Part shown: positions 1-6,609 of the stretch, one piece after another
Numbering within the stretch: the stretch's first letter is position 1
Layout of the letters: each line of letters opens with the position of its first letter
Origin: Paraburkholderia heleia NBRC 101817
GTDB lineage: Bacteria; Pseudomonadota; Gammaproteobacteria; Burkholderiales; Burkholderiaceae
Reading direction: 5' to 3'
Length of the DNA: 46,547 nucleotides
Assembly (NCBI RefSeq): GCF_000739775.1
Contig: NZ_BBJH01000042.1
Coordinates: 1-46,547, forward strand
Made by a program: the position numbers and the translations under genes
Notes under the pieces: generated by a model
What the model saw: the letters and a program-made list of their open reading frames with translations, nothing else
Told to the model about the DNA's origin: nothing
The model's database searches: none

Positions 1-566
1 GAAAGGAACGCGATCGTGTCGGCTACCGGCCAGATCATCTGCGAGATGTCCGAGCGCTGCTTCTCTTCGCCGTTGACCGCGAGCCAGATGTCGCCCTTCT
101 CGAGATGGCCGATCTTCGCAACCGGATGGATCGGGCCGATGGGCGCCGAATGGTCGAAGCCCTTGGCCGTATCCCACGGACGACCGAGCTTCTTCGCCTC
201 GCCCTGCAAGTCGCGGCGCGTCATGTCGAGGCCGAGCGCGTAGCCATACACGTGGTCGAGTGCGTCCGCGACCGGAATGTCCCTGCCGCCCTTGCCGATG
301 GCCGCGACGAGTTCCATCTCGAAGTGCACGTTCTGCGACTGCGCGGGATAGGGAAATTCGGCGGTCGAGCCGGGTGCAACGTAAAGCACCGCGTCGGCGG
401 GTTTGGAGAAGAAGAACGGCGGTTCACGGTTCGGATCGTGGCCCATCTCGCGCGCATGCGCTTCGTAGTTGCGGCCAACACAGTAAATGCGCCGCACCGG
501 GAAACGCGTGTCGCTGCCGGCCACCGGCACCGAAGCGAGCACCGCCGGTTCGAATACGTACGTCAT
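1..566 (-). CDS. Fumarylacetoacetate hydrolase family protein, 3' end cut by window edge
   Basis: The first 188 residues of an FAA-hydrolase-fold enzyme are present; the C-terminus lies beyond the left edge. The start ATG (564-566) follows a GGAG ribosome site. Family features visible are RRIYCVGRNYEAHA near the N-terminus, the metal-binding HFEMELVAAIG segment, GLDMTRRDLQ, and a lysine in DTAKGFDHSAP. Members of this family cleave or decarboxylate acylpyruvates such as fumarylpyruvate in aromatic degradation, using a divalent metal. The N-terminal layout resembles the fumarylpyruvate hydrolase branch, but the substrate cannot be fixed from this fragment. The gene is divergent from ybiB. Confidence 0.88.
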   Translation of the reverse strand, partial: MTYVFEPAVLASVPVAGSDTRFPVRRIYCVGRNYEAHAREMGHDPNREPPFFFSKPADAVLYVAPGSTAEFPYPAQSQNVHFEMELVAAIGKGGRDIPVADALDHVYGYALGLDMTRRDLQGEAKKLGRPWDTAKGFDHSAPIGPIHPVAKIGHLEKGDIWLAVNGEEKQRSDISQMIWPVADTIAFL

Positions 567-706
567 GGAGTTCTCCGTCTTTGTGATGGGCGTGCGCGAG
601 GCACGCGGGCCTGTGTAGATCGCACGGCTTGCGCCGTCGGAACAATCGCGAGTGTAACGCGCAGCGGTGGGCGTGCGCGGAGGAGCCTTCAGGCGGCTGG
701 ACGGGC

Positions 707-762
707 ACGGCCGGTGAGGACGGCCGGTCAGGCGCGGCCGGTCAGGCGCGGCCGACGAGGCG
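707..762. repeat. 14-bp tandem repeat, about 4 copies
   Basis: Units of CGGCCGGTCAGGCG are exact at 721-734 and 735-748. A degenerate copy precedes them (707-720) and another follows (749-762). The array lies in the divergent gap between the FAA-hydrolase gene and ybiB. It looks like a small variable repeat, and no function is visible. Confidence 0.7.
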
Positions 763-858
763 AGGCAAGGTGCGGCGTGCTCGTGCGATACTTCCCGCAT
801 CCCCCATTCCAGTATGACGGCGGCCCGCCGCACGCCGCCGAACGAACCGCGCTCGCCC

Positions 859-1821
859 ATGACCACCGCCGACTCCACCGACATCTTCCCGTGTGCCCGC
901 TTTATCAAGGAGATCGGCCGCGGACCGCACGGCGCCCGCTCGCTCTCGTCCGCAGACACGCACGCCCTCTACGCCGCCATGCTCGACGGCCGCGTGCCCG
1001 AACTGGAGCTTGGCGCGGTGCTGCTCGCCTACCGCCTCAAGGGCGAGACGGCGGATGAACTGGCCGCCATGCTCTGTGCGGCGCACGCCTCGTTCGCGCC
1101 GCTCGCGGTGCCGCGAGGCGACTATCGGCCTGTGTCGATCCCAAGCTACAACGGCGCGCGCAAGCAGCCGAATCTCGTGCCGCTGCTCGCCCTGCTGCTC
1201 GCGCGCGAAGGCGTGCCTACGCTCGTGCATGGCGTCGTCACCGATCCGGGCCGCGTCACGAGCGCGGAAATCTTCGCGGCGCTGAATCGGCCCGAAGCAC
1301 ACGATCACGCCGAAATCGAGGCGCAACTGGCAGCGGGCCGCGTGGCGTTTTCATCGATAGAAACGCTTGCGCCCAAACTCGCGCGCCTGCTCTCGATGCG
1401 CCGGCGCATGGGCGTGCGCAACTCCACGCATACGCTCGTGAAGCTGCTGCAGCCGTTCGCGGAGCCGGGCCTGCGTCTCGTGAACTACACGCACCCGCCG
1501 TATCGCGAAAGCCTGAGCGCCCTCTTCGCGGCGCATCCGGAAGCGGCAGTGGGCGGCGCGTTGCTTGCGCGCGGCACCGAGGGAGAGGCCGTCGCCGACA
1601 CCCGCCGCCAGGTGCAGGTCGACTGGCTGCACGACGGCATCTGCGAAACGCTGGTCGAACCGGAGCGCTCGTCGCCCGGCGCGCCCGAAGTCGATCTCCC
1701 CGAAGGCCGCGACGCCCCCACTACAGCAGCCTGGATCGAAGCCGTGTTGCGCGGCGAAGCGCCGGTGCCGGAGGCGATCACGCGCCAGATCGAGACGATC
1801 AGGCGCATCGCGAAGCGCTGA
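859..1821 (+). CDS. ybiB: YbiB/TrpD2-family DNA-binding protein (glycosyltransferase family 3 fold)
   Basis: The 320-residue product matches the length of E. coli YbiB. It begins with a helical domain (FIKEIGRGPHGARSLS..., LDGRVPELELGAVLLAYRLKGE) typical of the anthranilate-phosphoribosyltransferase fold, followed by LVHGVVTDPGRVTS and RRRMGVRNSTHTLVKLLQP. E. coli YbiB has this fold but binds nucleic acid rather than acting as TrpD; the role here is inferred from that family. An in-frame ATG at 814 would add 15 residues. I prefer 859 because it gives the family length, although neither start has a strong ribosome site. No trp genes are nearby. Confidence 0.8.
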   Translation: MTTADSTDIFPCARFIKEIGRGPHGARSLSSADTHALYAAMLDGRVPELELGAVLLAYRLKGETADELAAMLCAAHASFAPLAVPRGDYRPVSIPSYNGARKQPNLVPLLALLLAREGVPTLVHGVVTDPGRVTSAEIFAALNRPEAHDHAEIEAQLAAGRVAFSSIETLAPKLARLLSMRRRMGVRNSTHTLVKLLQPFAEPGLRLVNYTHPPYRESLSALFAAHPEAAVGGALLARGTEGEAVADTRRQVQVDWLHDGICETLVEPERSSPGAPEVDLPEGRDAPTTAAWIEAVLRGEAPVPEAITRQIETIRRIAKR

Positions 1822-1958
1822 CGCCTCGAACCACAAGCCGCGCGCCCAGGCCGCCGAAAGCCGCGCGGGGCGGGCGACGCGTGCCTTCCGCCACCGCATC
1901 GGCACGCAACGCCCGCCATCCTCCACGCGTCTTCACGCGGCCAATCTGCGATTCGCGG

Positions 1959-1988
1959 TTGACACGCGCATCCGCCCTGATTTACATT
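1959..1988 (+). promoter_or_regulatory. Probable leuA-leader promoter
   Basis: A perfect -35 TTGACA (1959-1964) is separated by 18 bp from TACATT (1983-1988), or by 17 bp from TTACAT. Transcription would begin around 1994-1996, essentially on the ATG of the leucine leader peptide at 1995. It lies between ybiB and leuA and is the best sigma-70-like promoter in this gap. Confidence 0.6.
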
Positions 1989-1994
1989 GGGCAG

Positions 1995-2066
1995 ATGCGT
2001 TCTTACCCGAACACCCTCCGAATTACCCTCGGCCGACTATCGGCCCTATCGCTACGCCTAGCCTAA
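1995..2066 (+). CDS. Leucine-rich leader peptide upstream of leuA (23 aa)
   Basis: A short frame from ATG 1995 to TAA 2064-2066 encodes 23 residues, six of them leucine in the last 16. Four of the leucines use CTA, clustered in the last nine sense codons; CTA is a codon I expect to be rare in a GC-rich genome like this. The arrangement is that of an amino-acid attenuator control peptide, in which ribosomes stall on Leu codons when charged tRNA-Leu is low. The predicted transcription start coincides with the ATG, so the peptide would be translated from a leaderless mRNA. The identification is inferred from codon content, position before leuA, and the overlapping hairpin at 2050-2079. Confidence 0.6.
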   Translation: MRSYPNTLRITLGRLSALSLRLA

Positions 2067-2079
2067 AGCTGGTGTAGCG
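2050..2079 (+). promoter_or_regulatory. Hairpin overlapping leader Leu codons (candidate attenuator 1:2 stem)
   Basis: CGCTACGCCTAGC (2050-2062) can pair with GCTGGTGTAGCG (2068-2079) with one bulged base and one G-T pair, leaving a 5-nt loop that holds the leader stop codon. The left arm contains the last two CTA codons, so a stalled ribosome would block the stem. Downstream, GCCGC...GACC (from about 2080) could pair with GGTC...GCGGT (up to about 2110) as an alternative structure, and a 7-bp stem TCGTCCG/CGGACGA sits at 2174-2196. None is followed by a clear U-run, so the mode of termination, if any, is not evident. Confidence 0.45.
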
Positions 2080-2210
2080 CCGCAACGACCACCCCTCCGG
2101 TCACCGCGGTCCTCCCAAAGCTGTTTTCGCAGTACCCCAAATCCGCAGTATCTCTACAACCTGTCGTCTGCATTCGTCCGCTTACCGTTCGGACGAGTCG
2201 CGAGGTCAAA

Positions 2211-2414
2211 ATGCACGTTGCATGGGCATCGTTCACGTCCGCTTTCGCCGCGCCGGTTACCGCCGTCACCGTGGCCGTCTTCTTCGCGTCCGAGGTTGCC
2301 GCCCGCACGCGTGAAGCTTCGCGCATCGTGCTCCGTCGCCAGCCCGCCAACCGCTCGCTGCCGACCGCCATCGCAAACGACACCATGAAGAACGAGGCTC
2401 GTCATGTTGCGTAA
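2211..2414 (+). CDS. Small hypothetical protein overlapping the leuA start
   Basis: A 67-residue frame has G/C at most third codon positions, like real genes here. It begins after a purine-rich CGAGG (about 2200-2204) and ends 11 bases inside leuA, in another frame, so translation could be coupled to leuA. The N-terminal half is hydrophobic (AFAAPVTAVTVAVFFASEVAA), the rest basic and polar. I do not recognise a family. It may be a genuine small protein, a translated part of the leuA leader, or chance coding in GC-rich DNA. Confidence 0.4.
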   Translation: MHVAWASFTSAFAAPVTAVTVAVFFASEVAARTREASRIVLRRQPANRSLPTAIANDTMKNEARHVA

Positions 2415-4050
2415 TCCCGCCGAGAAGTACCGCCCCTTTCCCGCCATCCGTTTGAACGGCCGCAAATGGCCGACGCGCACCGTCGAGCGCGCGCCGGTCT
2501 GGATGAGCACCGATCTGCGCGACGGCAACCAGTCGCTGATCGAGCCGATGAGCATCGAGCAGAAGACCGAATTCTTCGAAATGCTCGTCGCTATCGGGTT
2601 CAAGGAAATCGAAGTCGGCTTTCCGTCCGCTTCGCAGACCGACTTCGATTTCGTGCGCAAGCTGATCGACGAAAAGCGCATTCCCGACGATGTGACGATC
2701 GAGGTGCTCGTGCAGTCGCGCGAAGAATTGATCGCCCGCACGTTCGAGGCGCTCGAAGGCGTGCCGCGCGCCATCGTCCACCTCTACAACGCGATCTGCC
2801 CGTCGTTCCGCAAGATCGTGTTCGGCCAGTCCAGGGACGAAGTGAAAGCGCTCGCGGTCGAAGGCACGCGCATCATCCGCGAACATGCCGACAAAAACCC
2901 GCAAACACACTGGACGTACCAATATTCGCCCGAAACGTTCAGCATGACCGAGCTGACCTTCGCGCGCGAAGTCTGCGACGCGGTGGCCCAGACGTGGCGC
3001 CCGACGCGCGATCACAAGATGATCGTGAATCTTCCGGCGACGGTCGAAGCGGCGATGCCCAACGTCTACGCCGACCAGATCGAGTGGATGGACCGCAATC
3101 TCGCGTACCGCGACAGCATCGTGCTTTCGGTGCACCCGCATAACGACCGCGGCACGGCGGTGGCCGCCGCCGAAATGGCGCTGCTCGCTGGCGCGGACCG
3201 TATCGAAGGCTGCCTCTTCGGCAACGGCGAGCGCACCGGCAACGTCGATCTCGTCACGCTCGCGATGAACCTCTACACCCAGGGCATCGACCCGGGCCTC
3301 GACTTTTCCGATATCGACGCCGTGCGCCGCGTGGTCGAGCGCTGCAACCAGCTCCCCGTGCATCCGCGCCATCCGTACGCGGGCGACCTCGTGTTCACGG
3401 CATTCTCAGGCTCGCATCAGGATGCGATCCGCAAGGGCTTCGCGCAGCAGCAGCCCAGCGCAGTCTGGGAAGTGCCCTATCTCCCGATCGATCCCGCCGA
3501 CCTCGGCCGCAGCTATGACGCGGTGATCCGCGTGAACAGCCAGTCGGGCAAGGGTGGCGCCACCTATCTGCTCGAACGCGGCATGGGCTTCACGCCGCCG
3601 CGCCGCGTGCAGATCGAGTTCAGCCACGCCGTGCAGATCGTCGCCGATACGTCGGGCGAGGAAATCACGGGCGATGCCGTCTGCGCACTGTTCGCGCGTG
3701 AGTACTTCGAAACGCGCGGGCCGGCCGCCAGCGCCGGGTCCGGCCGGGTGCGCTGGGAAGGCCGTGAAGTGGCCATGCCGGCTGCCGCGGGCAGCGACGA
3801 AGCGCATGCGCAAGCCGTGGCCGGCGCCATCGCGTCGATGGCCGGCGAGCGCATCGAAATCGCGTCGTTCGAGACCGCACGCACCTCGCAGGGCGGCACG
3901 GCCGTGTTCGTCGGCGCGCGCGTGGGCGGCCAGCCGTTGCGCCACGGCGTGGGCGTGGGCGAAGACGCGGCCCATGCGTGCATCGCGGCGGTGGTCAGTG
4001 CGGTGAATCGCGCGGTCTGGCCGCAAGTGGATCGGCGCGCGGCGGCCTGA
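2404..4050 (+). CDS. leuA: 2-isopropylmalate synthase, long (actinobacterial-type) form
   Basis: This enzyme catalyses the first committed step of leucine synthesis, condensing acetyl-CoA with 2-oxoisovalerate. At 548 residues it is the long LeuA2-type enzyme. The catalytic HMGL-like TIM barrel opens with STDLRDGNQSL near residue 38 and carries the metal-binding HPHNDRGT near 243 and GCLFGNGERTGNVDL. A C-terminal LeuA regulatory (leucine-sensing) domain follows from about residue 400. The start ATG at 2404 overlaps the end of the small frame 2211-2414. The upstream leucine leader suggests control by tRNA-Leu charging, and the C-terminal domain suggests feedback inhibition by leucine. No other leu genes lie nearby. 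Confidence 0.95.
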   Translation: MLRNPAEKYRPFPAIRLNGRKWPTRTVERAPVWMSTDLRDGNQSLIEPMSIEQKTEFFEMLVAIGFKEIEVGFPSASQTDFDFVRKLIDEKRIPDDVTIEVLVQSREELIARTFEALEGVPRAIVHLYNAICPSFRKIVFGQSRDEVKALAVEGTRIIREHADKNPQTHWTYQYSPETFSMTELTFAREVCDAVAQTWRPTRDHKMIVNLPATVEAAMPNVYADQIEWMDRNLAYRDSIVLSVHPHNDRGTAVAAAEMALLAGADRIEGCLFGNGERTGNVDLVTLAMNLYTQGIDPGLDFSDIDAVRRVVERCNQLPVHPRHPYAGDLVFTAFSGSHQDAIRKGFAQQQPSAVWEVPYLPIDPADLGRSYDAVIRVNSQSGKGGATYLLERGMGFTPPRRVQIEFSHAVQIVADTSGEEITGDAVCALFAREYFETRGPAASAGSGRVRWEGREVAMPAAAGSDEAHAQAVAGAIASMAGERIEIASFETARTSQGGTAVFVGARVGGQPLRHGVGVGEDAAHACIAAVVSAVNRAVWPQVDRRAAA

Positions 4051-4060
4051 CGCCTGCCGC

Positions 4061-4109
4061 GCGAGGTGCGCGAGGTGCGCGAGGTGCGCGAGGTGCGCGA
4101 GGTGCGCGA
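4061..4109. repeat. 9-bp tandem repeat GCGAGGTGC, 5.4 copies
   Basis: Five exact copies of GCGAGGTGC occupy 4061-4105, followed by a partial GCGA. The array begins 11 bases after the leuA stop codon, so it is in the 3' untranslated region. Exact copies suggest recent slippage expansion. Confidence 0.9.
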
Positions 4110-4227
4110 AGCAGTGTGAGTTTCAGCAGGGAAATCGGCAGCATCGTTGAGCGCCGGCGGCAAAACGGGCCGCCGGCGTGCGCCTGAAGCGCTCACGCGG
4201 CGCTTCAGCGAGTGGACTTACCGGTCG

Positions 4228-4677
4228 TCACTCGATCGCGCAACGCGTCGCCTGCCATGCGAGCAGCCGCCAGTGTCCCCCTTCCTGCGTCTGGATCGCC
4301 GTATAGGCAATCGGAAAGAGCAGCGCACCGTTGTTCGCTTCCATCTCGATGAGTACGCGGCCGGAGACCACGCAGGCCTCGTTGCCCGCATGCAGCACGT
4401 CCTGCGACTGGATCTCGATCTGGCGGTAGCGGCGGCGACCTGCCGTGATCGCCTCGATGAACTGCTGCTTGGTCTCGCGTTTGCCGTTGGTATGCACGAA
4501 GGTCGCATGATCGGACAGCAGCTGGTCCAGCGACGTGCCGTCGCCGTCGACCATCGCGCGAAAGCGCTCGCGCTCAAGTCCGCGAATCGCATCGATTAGT
4601 TTTGCCGCCATCGCTCGAACCCCTTGCGCGTCGGCCCGCGCCTGAACGCGCGGATCTACGCCGAAGATTTTCTGCAT
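4228..4677 (-). CDS. Nuclear transport factor 2-like (SnoaL/DUF4440-type) protein
   Basis: The 149-residue protein has the cone-shaped NTF2-like fold signature: an N-terminal helix (MAAKLIDAIRGLERERFRAMVDGD), then LLSDHATFVHTNGKRETKQQFIEAI, and C-terminal beta strands ending in GGHWRLLAWQATRCA. No signal peptide is visible. Proteins of this family bind small ligands or act as isomerases; nothing here fixes the substrate. It is convergent with leuA and divergent from rpoH. Confidence 0.8.
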   Translation of the reverse strand: MQKIFGVDPRVQARADAQGVRAMAAKLIDAIRGLERERFRAMVDGDGTSLDQLLSDHATFVHTNGKRETKQQFIEAITAGRRRYRQIEIQSQDVLHAGNEACVVSGRVLIEMEANNGALLFPIAYTAIQTQEGGHWRLLAWQATRCAIE

Positions 4678-5044
4678 ACGTCTGGCTGAAATTTATACCA
4701 GGTTTTGGCGCAAGGATACTTGCGATCAAAGACATCGCCTCCATGTATGGCGCATACGCCACGCGCCGGACGAAAACGGCGCGTGTCGATAACGACACCT
4801 TGCGGCCGCGCCCGGATGTCGCAGCGCAGCACTTGCGCCTTTGTCCGATGTCTATTTGTCGGATTTCGCGGCAAGGTCCGGGGCGCTCCGCGGCCCTCCA
4901 AGCGTCGTTGATTCCACCCTTTATTCCCCGCGCCCTCGCGCCGGACTGCTGTCCCGTTCTAGAATGTTCCTTCGGCTCGCCCCCTGTGCGGGCTTGTGCC
5001 GGACGCCAGGCCCCGCCCTGCTTGACGGCCGGCGTTTAGTGTAA

Positions 5045-5070
5045 TCTATCGATACAACCATTTCGATAGA
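5045..5070. promoter_or_regulatory. Inverted repeat TCTATCGA-N10-TCGATAGA upstream of rpoH
   Basis: A perfect 8-bp inverted repeat with a 10-bp spacer lies 38 bp upstream of the CIRCE element, next to the only plausible -35 (5022-5027). Its symmetry suggests an operator for a dimeric regulator, but I do not recognise the motif. Confidence 0.45.
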
Positions 5071-5107
5071 GATAAAGGAACCCTGAAGCCCCTACAGACT
5101 CCAAGTA

Positions 5108-5134
5108 TTAGCACTCGGGAATTCAGAGTGCTAA
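5108..5134. promoter_or_regulatory. CIRCE element (HrcA operator) upstream of rpoH
   Basis: TTAGCACTC-N9-GAGTGCTAA is an exact match to the CIRCE consensus, centred about 69 bp before the rpoH start. HrcA binds CIRCE and represses heat-shock genes until GroEL becomes limiting. Its presence before rpoH couples the HrcA and sigma-32 systems, an arrangement reported for beta-proteobacteria. Confidence 0.95.
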
Positions 5135-5189
5135 CATCCACCGTGGAGTCGGTGTCCGACTTTTGCAAGATTCCTGAGGAGTTCGCTAC

Positions 5190-6125
5190 GTGAGCAACGC
5201 AATGACCATGACCCTTCCGAGTACGCTGAGCCCGTCGTCGGCCAAGGCCGGGGGCTCATTGGCGCTCGCGAATGCTTCCCTGTTGCCCGGCCAGCTGGGC
5301 AACATCGACGCCTACATTCAGGCCGTGAACCGGATCCCGATGCTGACGCCGCAAGAAGAGCGACAGTTCGCGACCGAGTTTCGCGAGCAGAACAATCTTG
5401 AAGGCGCGCGCCGCCTGGTGCTGTCGCACCTGCGTCTCGTGGTGTCGATCGCGCGTAATTACCTCGGCTATGGCCTGCCGCATGCCGACCTGATCCAGGA
5501 AGGCAACATCGGCCTGATGAAGGCCGTGAAGCGCTTCGACCCCGAGCAGAACGTGCGCCTCGTGTCGTACGCGATGCACTGGATCAAGGCTGAGATCCAC
5601 GAGTACATCCTGCGCAACTGGCGCATGGTGAAGGTCGCCACGACCAAGGCACAGCGCAAGCTGTTCTTCAACCTGCGCAGCCACAAGCAGGGCCTGCAGT
5701 CGTTCACGCCGGAGGAAATCGACGGCCTCGCGCAGGAGCTGAACGTGAAGCGCGAAGAGGTCGTGGAAATGGAAACGCGCCTCTCGGGTGCCGACATCGC
5801 GCTCGAAGGGCAGACCGAAGACGGCGAGGAATCGTTCGCCCCGATCGCCTGGCTTGCCGACTCGCACAGCGAGCCGAGCGCCGTGCTCGCCGCACGTTCG
5901 CGCGACCGCCTGCAGTCGGACGGCATTGCGAGCGCGCTGGAAGCGCTCGACGCACGCAGCCGCCGCATTATCGAGGCGCGCTGGCTCAACGTGGACGACG
6001 ACGGTTCGGGCGGCTCGACCCTACACGAACTGGCCGACGAGTTCGGCGTTTCGGCCGAGCGCATTCGCCAGATCGAGGCGAGCGCCATGAAGAAGATGCG
6101 CACCGCGCTCGCCGACTACACGTAA
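5190..6125 (+). CDS. rpoH: RNA polymerase sigma-32 factor
   Basis: This is the heat-shock sigma factor. The 311-residue protein has region 2 (LRLVVSIARNYLGYGLPHAD, DLIQEGNIGLMKAVKRFDP, SYAMHWIKAEIHEYIL), the RpoH box QRKLFFNLR near residues 155-163, and a C-terminal region 4 helix-turn-helix (LHELADEFGVSAERIRQIE). The start is GTG 5190, nine bases after GAGGA; ATG 5202 is an alternative. The N-terminus carries about 35 residues before the first conserved block. Transcription is probably under HrcA through the CIRCE element and ends at the hairpin 6154-6187. Confidence 0.97.
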   Translation: MSNAMTMTLPSTLSPSSAKAGGSLALANASLLPGQLGNIDAYIQAVNRIPMLTPQEERQFATEFREQNNLEGARRLVLSHLRLVVSIARNYLGYGLPHADLIQEGNIGLMKAVKRFDPEQNVRLVSYAMHWIKAEIHEYILRNWRMVKVATTKAQRKLFFNLRSHKQGLQSFTPEEIDGLAQELNVKREEVVEMETRLSGADIALEGQTEDGEESFAPIAWLADSHSEPSAVLAARSRDRLQSDGIASALEALDARSRRIIEARWLNVDDDGSGGSTLHELADEFGVSAERIRQIEASAMKKMRTALADYT

Positions 6126-6153
6126 GCGTCGCCGGCACTGAGCGCCAAACCGG

Positions 6154-6187
6154 AAACCCCGTTCCTGCGAACGGGGTTTTTCTTTTG
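6154..6187 (+). terminator. Intrinsic terminator of rpoH
   Basis: AAACCCCGTTC (6154-6164), loop CTGC, and GAACGGGGTTT (6169-6179) form an 11-bp perfect stem followed by TTCTTTT, 28 bases after the rpoH stop. Confidence 0.92.
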
Positions 6188-6312
6188 TGTCCGCGAAAGC
6201 TGCGCACGTTCGCACCGGCCTCGCTGATTCCGCCCTAAGATGATTTCGAGGTGGTGAGCCAGAGACCGCGCCGCGGTCCAGCCTCGTCACACGTTCATGG
6301 GCATCCGTCGTC

Positions 6313-6609
6313 ATGTTCCCGGCATCCGGTCAACGCCAGCCGTCGTTGCTACGCGCGCGCATCCTCCAGTGGATGCGCGGCCCCACCTTCGCGCGCGATA
6401 TTGCCCTCGTTCTCGCCGTCAAGCTCGTCCTCCTGGTGGCGCTCAAATACGCGTTCTTCAATCACCCGCAGGCGCAAGACATGAACATGCCGCCGGCCGC
6501 CGTCGCGCAGGCCATCCTGGCTGTGCCCATGTCGACGGCGCCCAAGCCGTCCGTGCCCCAACATCAGACCATGCCGCCGCCACAAGGAGACCGTCATGCC
6601 CACGATTGA
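6313..6609 (+). CDS. cydP: Cytochrome bd oxidase small subunit CydP
   Basis: This 98-residue protein has one transmembrane helix (DIALVLAVKLVLLVALKYAFF) followed by NHPQAQDMNMPP and a proline/His-rich tail. It matches the CydP small protein found with some proteobacterial cydAB operons. Its end overlaps the cydA start by 14 bases, indicating translational coupling. By analogy it would stabilise or assemble the bd oxidase in the inner membrane. Confidence 0.82.
   Translation: MFPASGQRQPSLLRARILQWMRGPTFARDIALVLAVKLVLLVALKYAFFNHPQAQDMNMPPAAVAQAILAVPMSTAPKPSVPQHQTMPPPQGDRHAHD

Larger units (their letters stand above)
4678..5189. other. Upstream region of rpoH: two palindromes, no gene
   Basis: No credible gene is present in these 512 bases. 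A small inverted repeat CGCAAG-GATA-CTTGCG lies at 4709-4724. A larger one, TCTATCGA-N10-TCGATAGA, is at 5045-5070. A TTGACG (5022-5027) just before it could be a -35 with TCTATC (5045-5050) as a weak -10 at 17 bp, overlapping the palindrome. The CIRCE operator lies at 5108-5134, and GAGGA (5176-5180) serves the rpoH GTG start. Confidence 0.6.

Noticed and set aside
2174..2196. Intrinsic terminator in the leuA leader
   Set aside because: The 7-bp stem TCGTCCG/CGGACGA is perfect but has a 9-base loop and no following T-run, so I do not call it a terminator.
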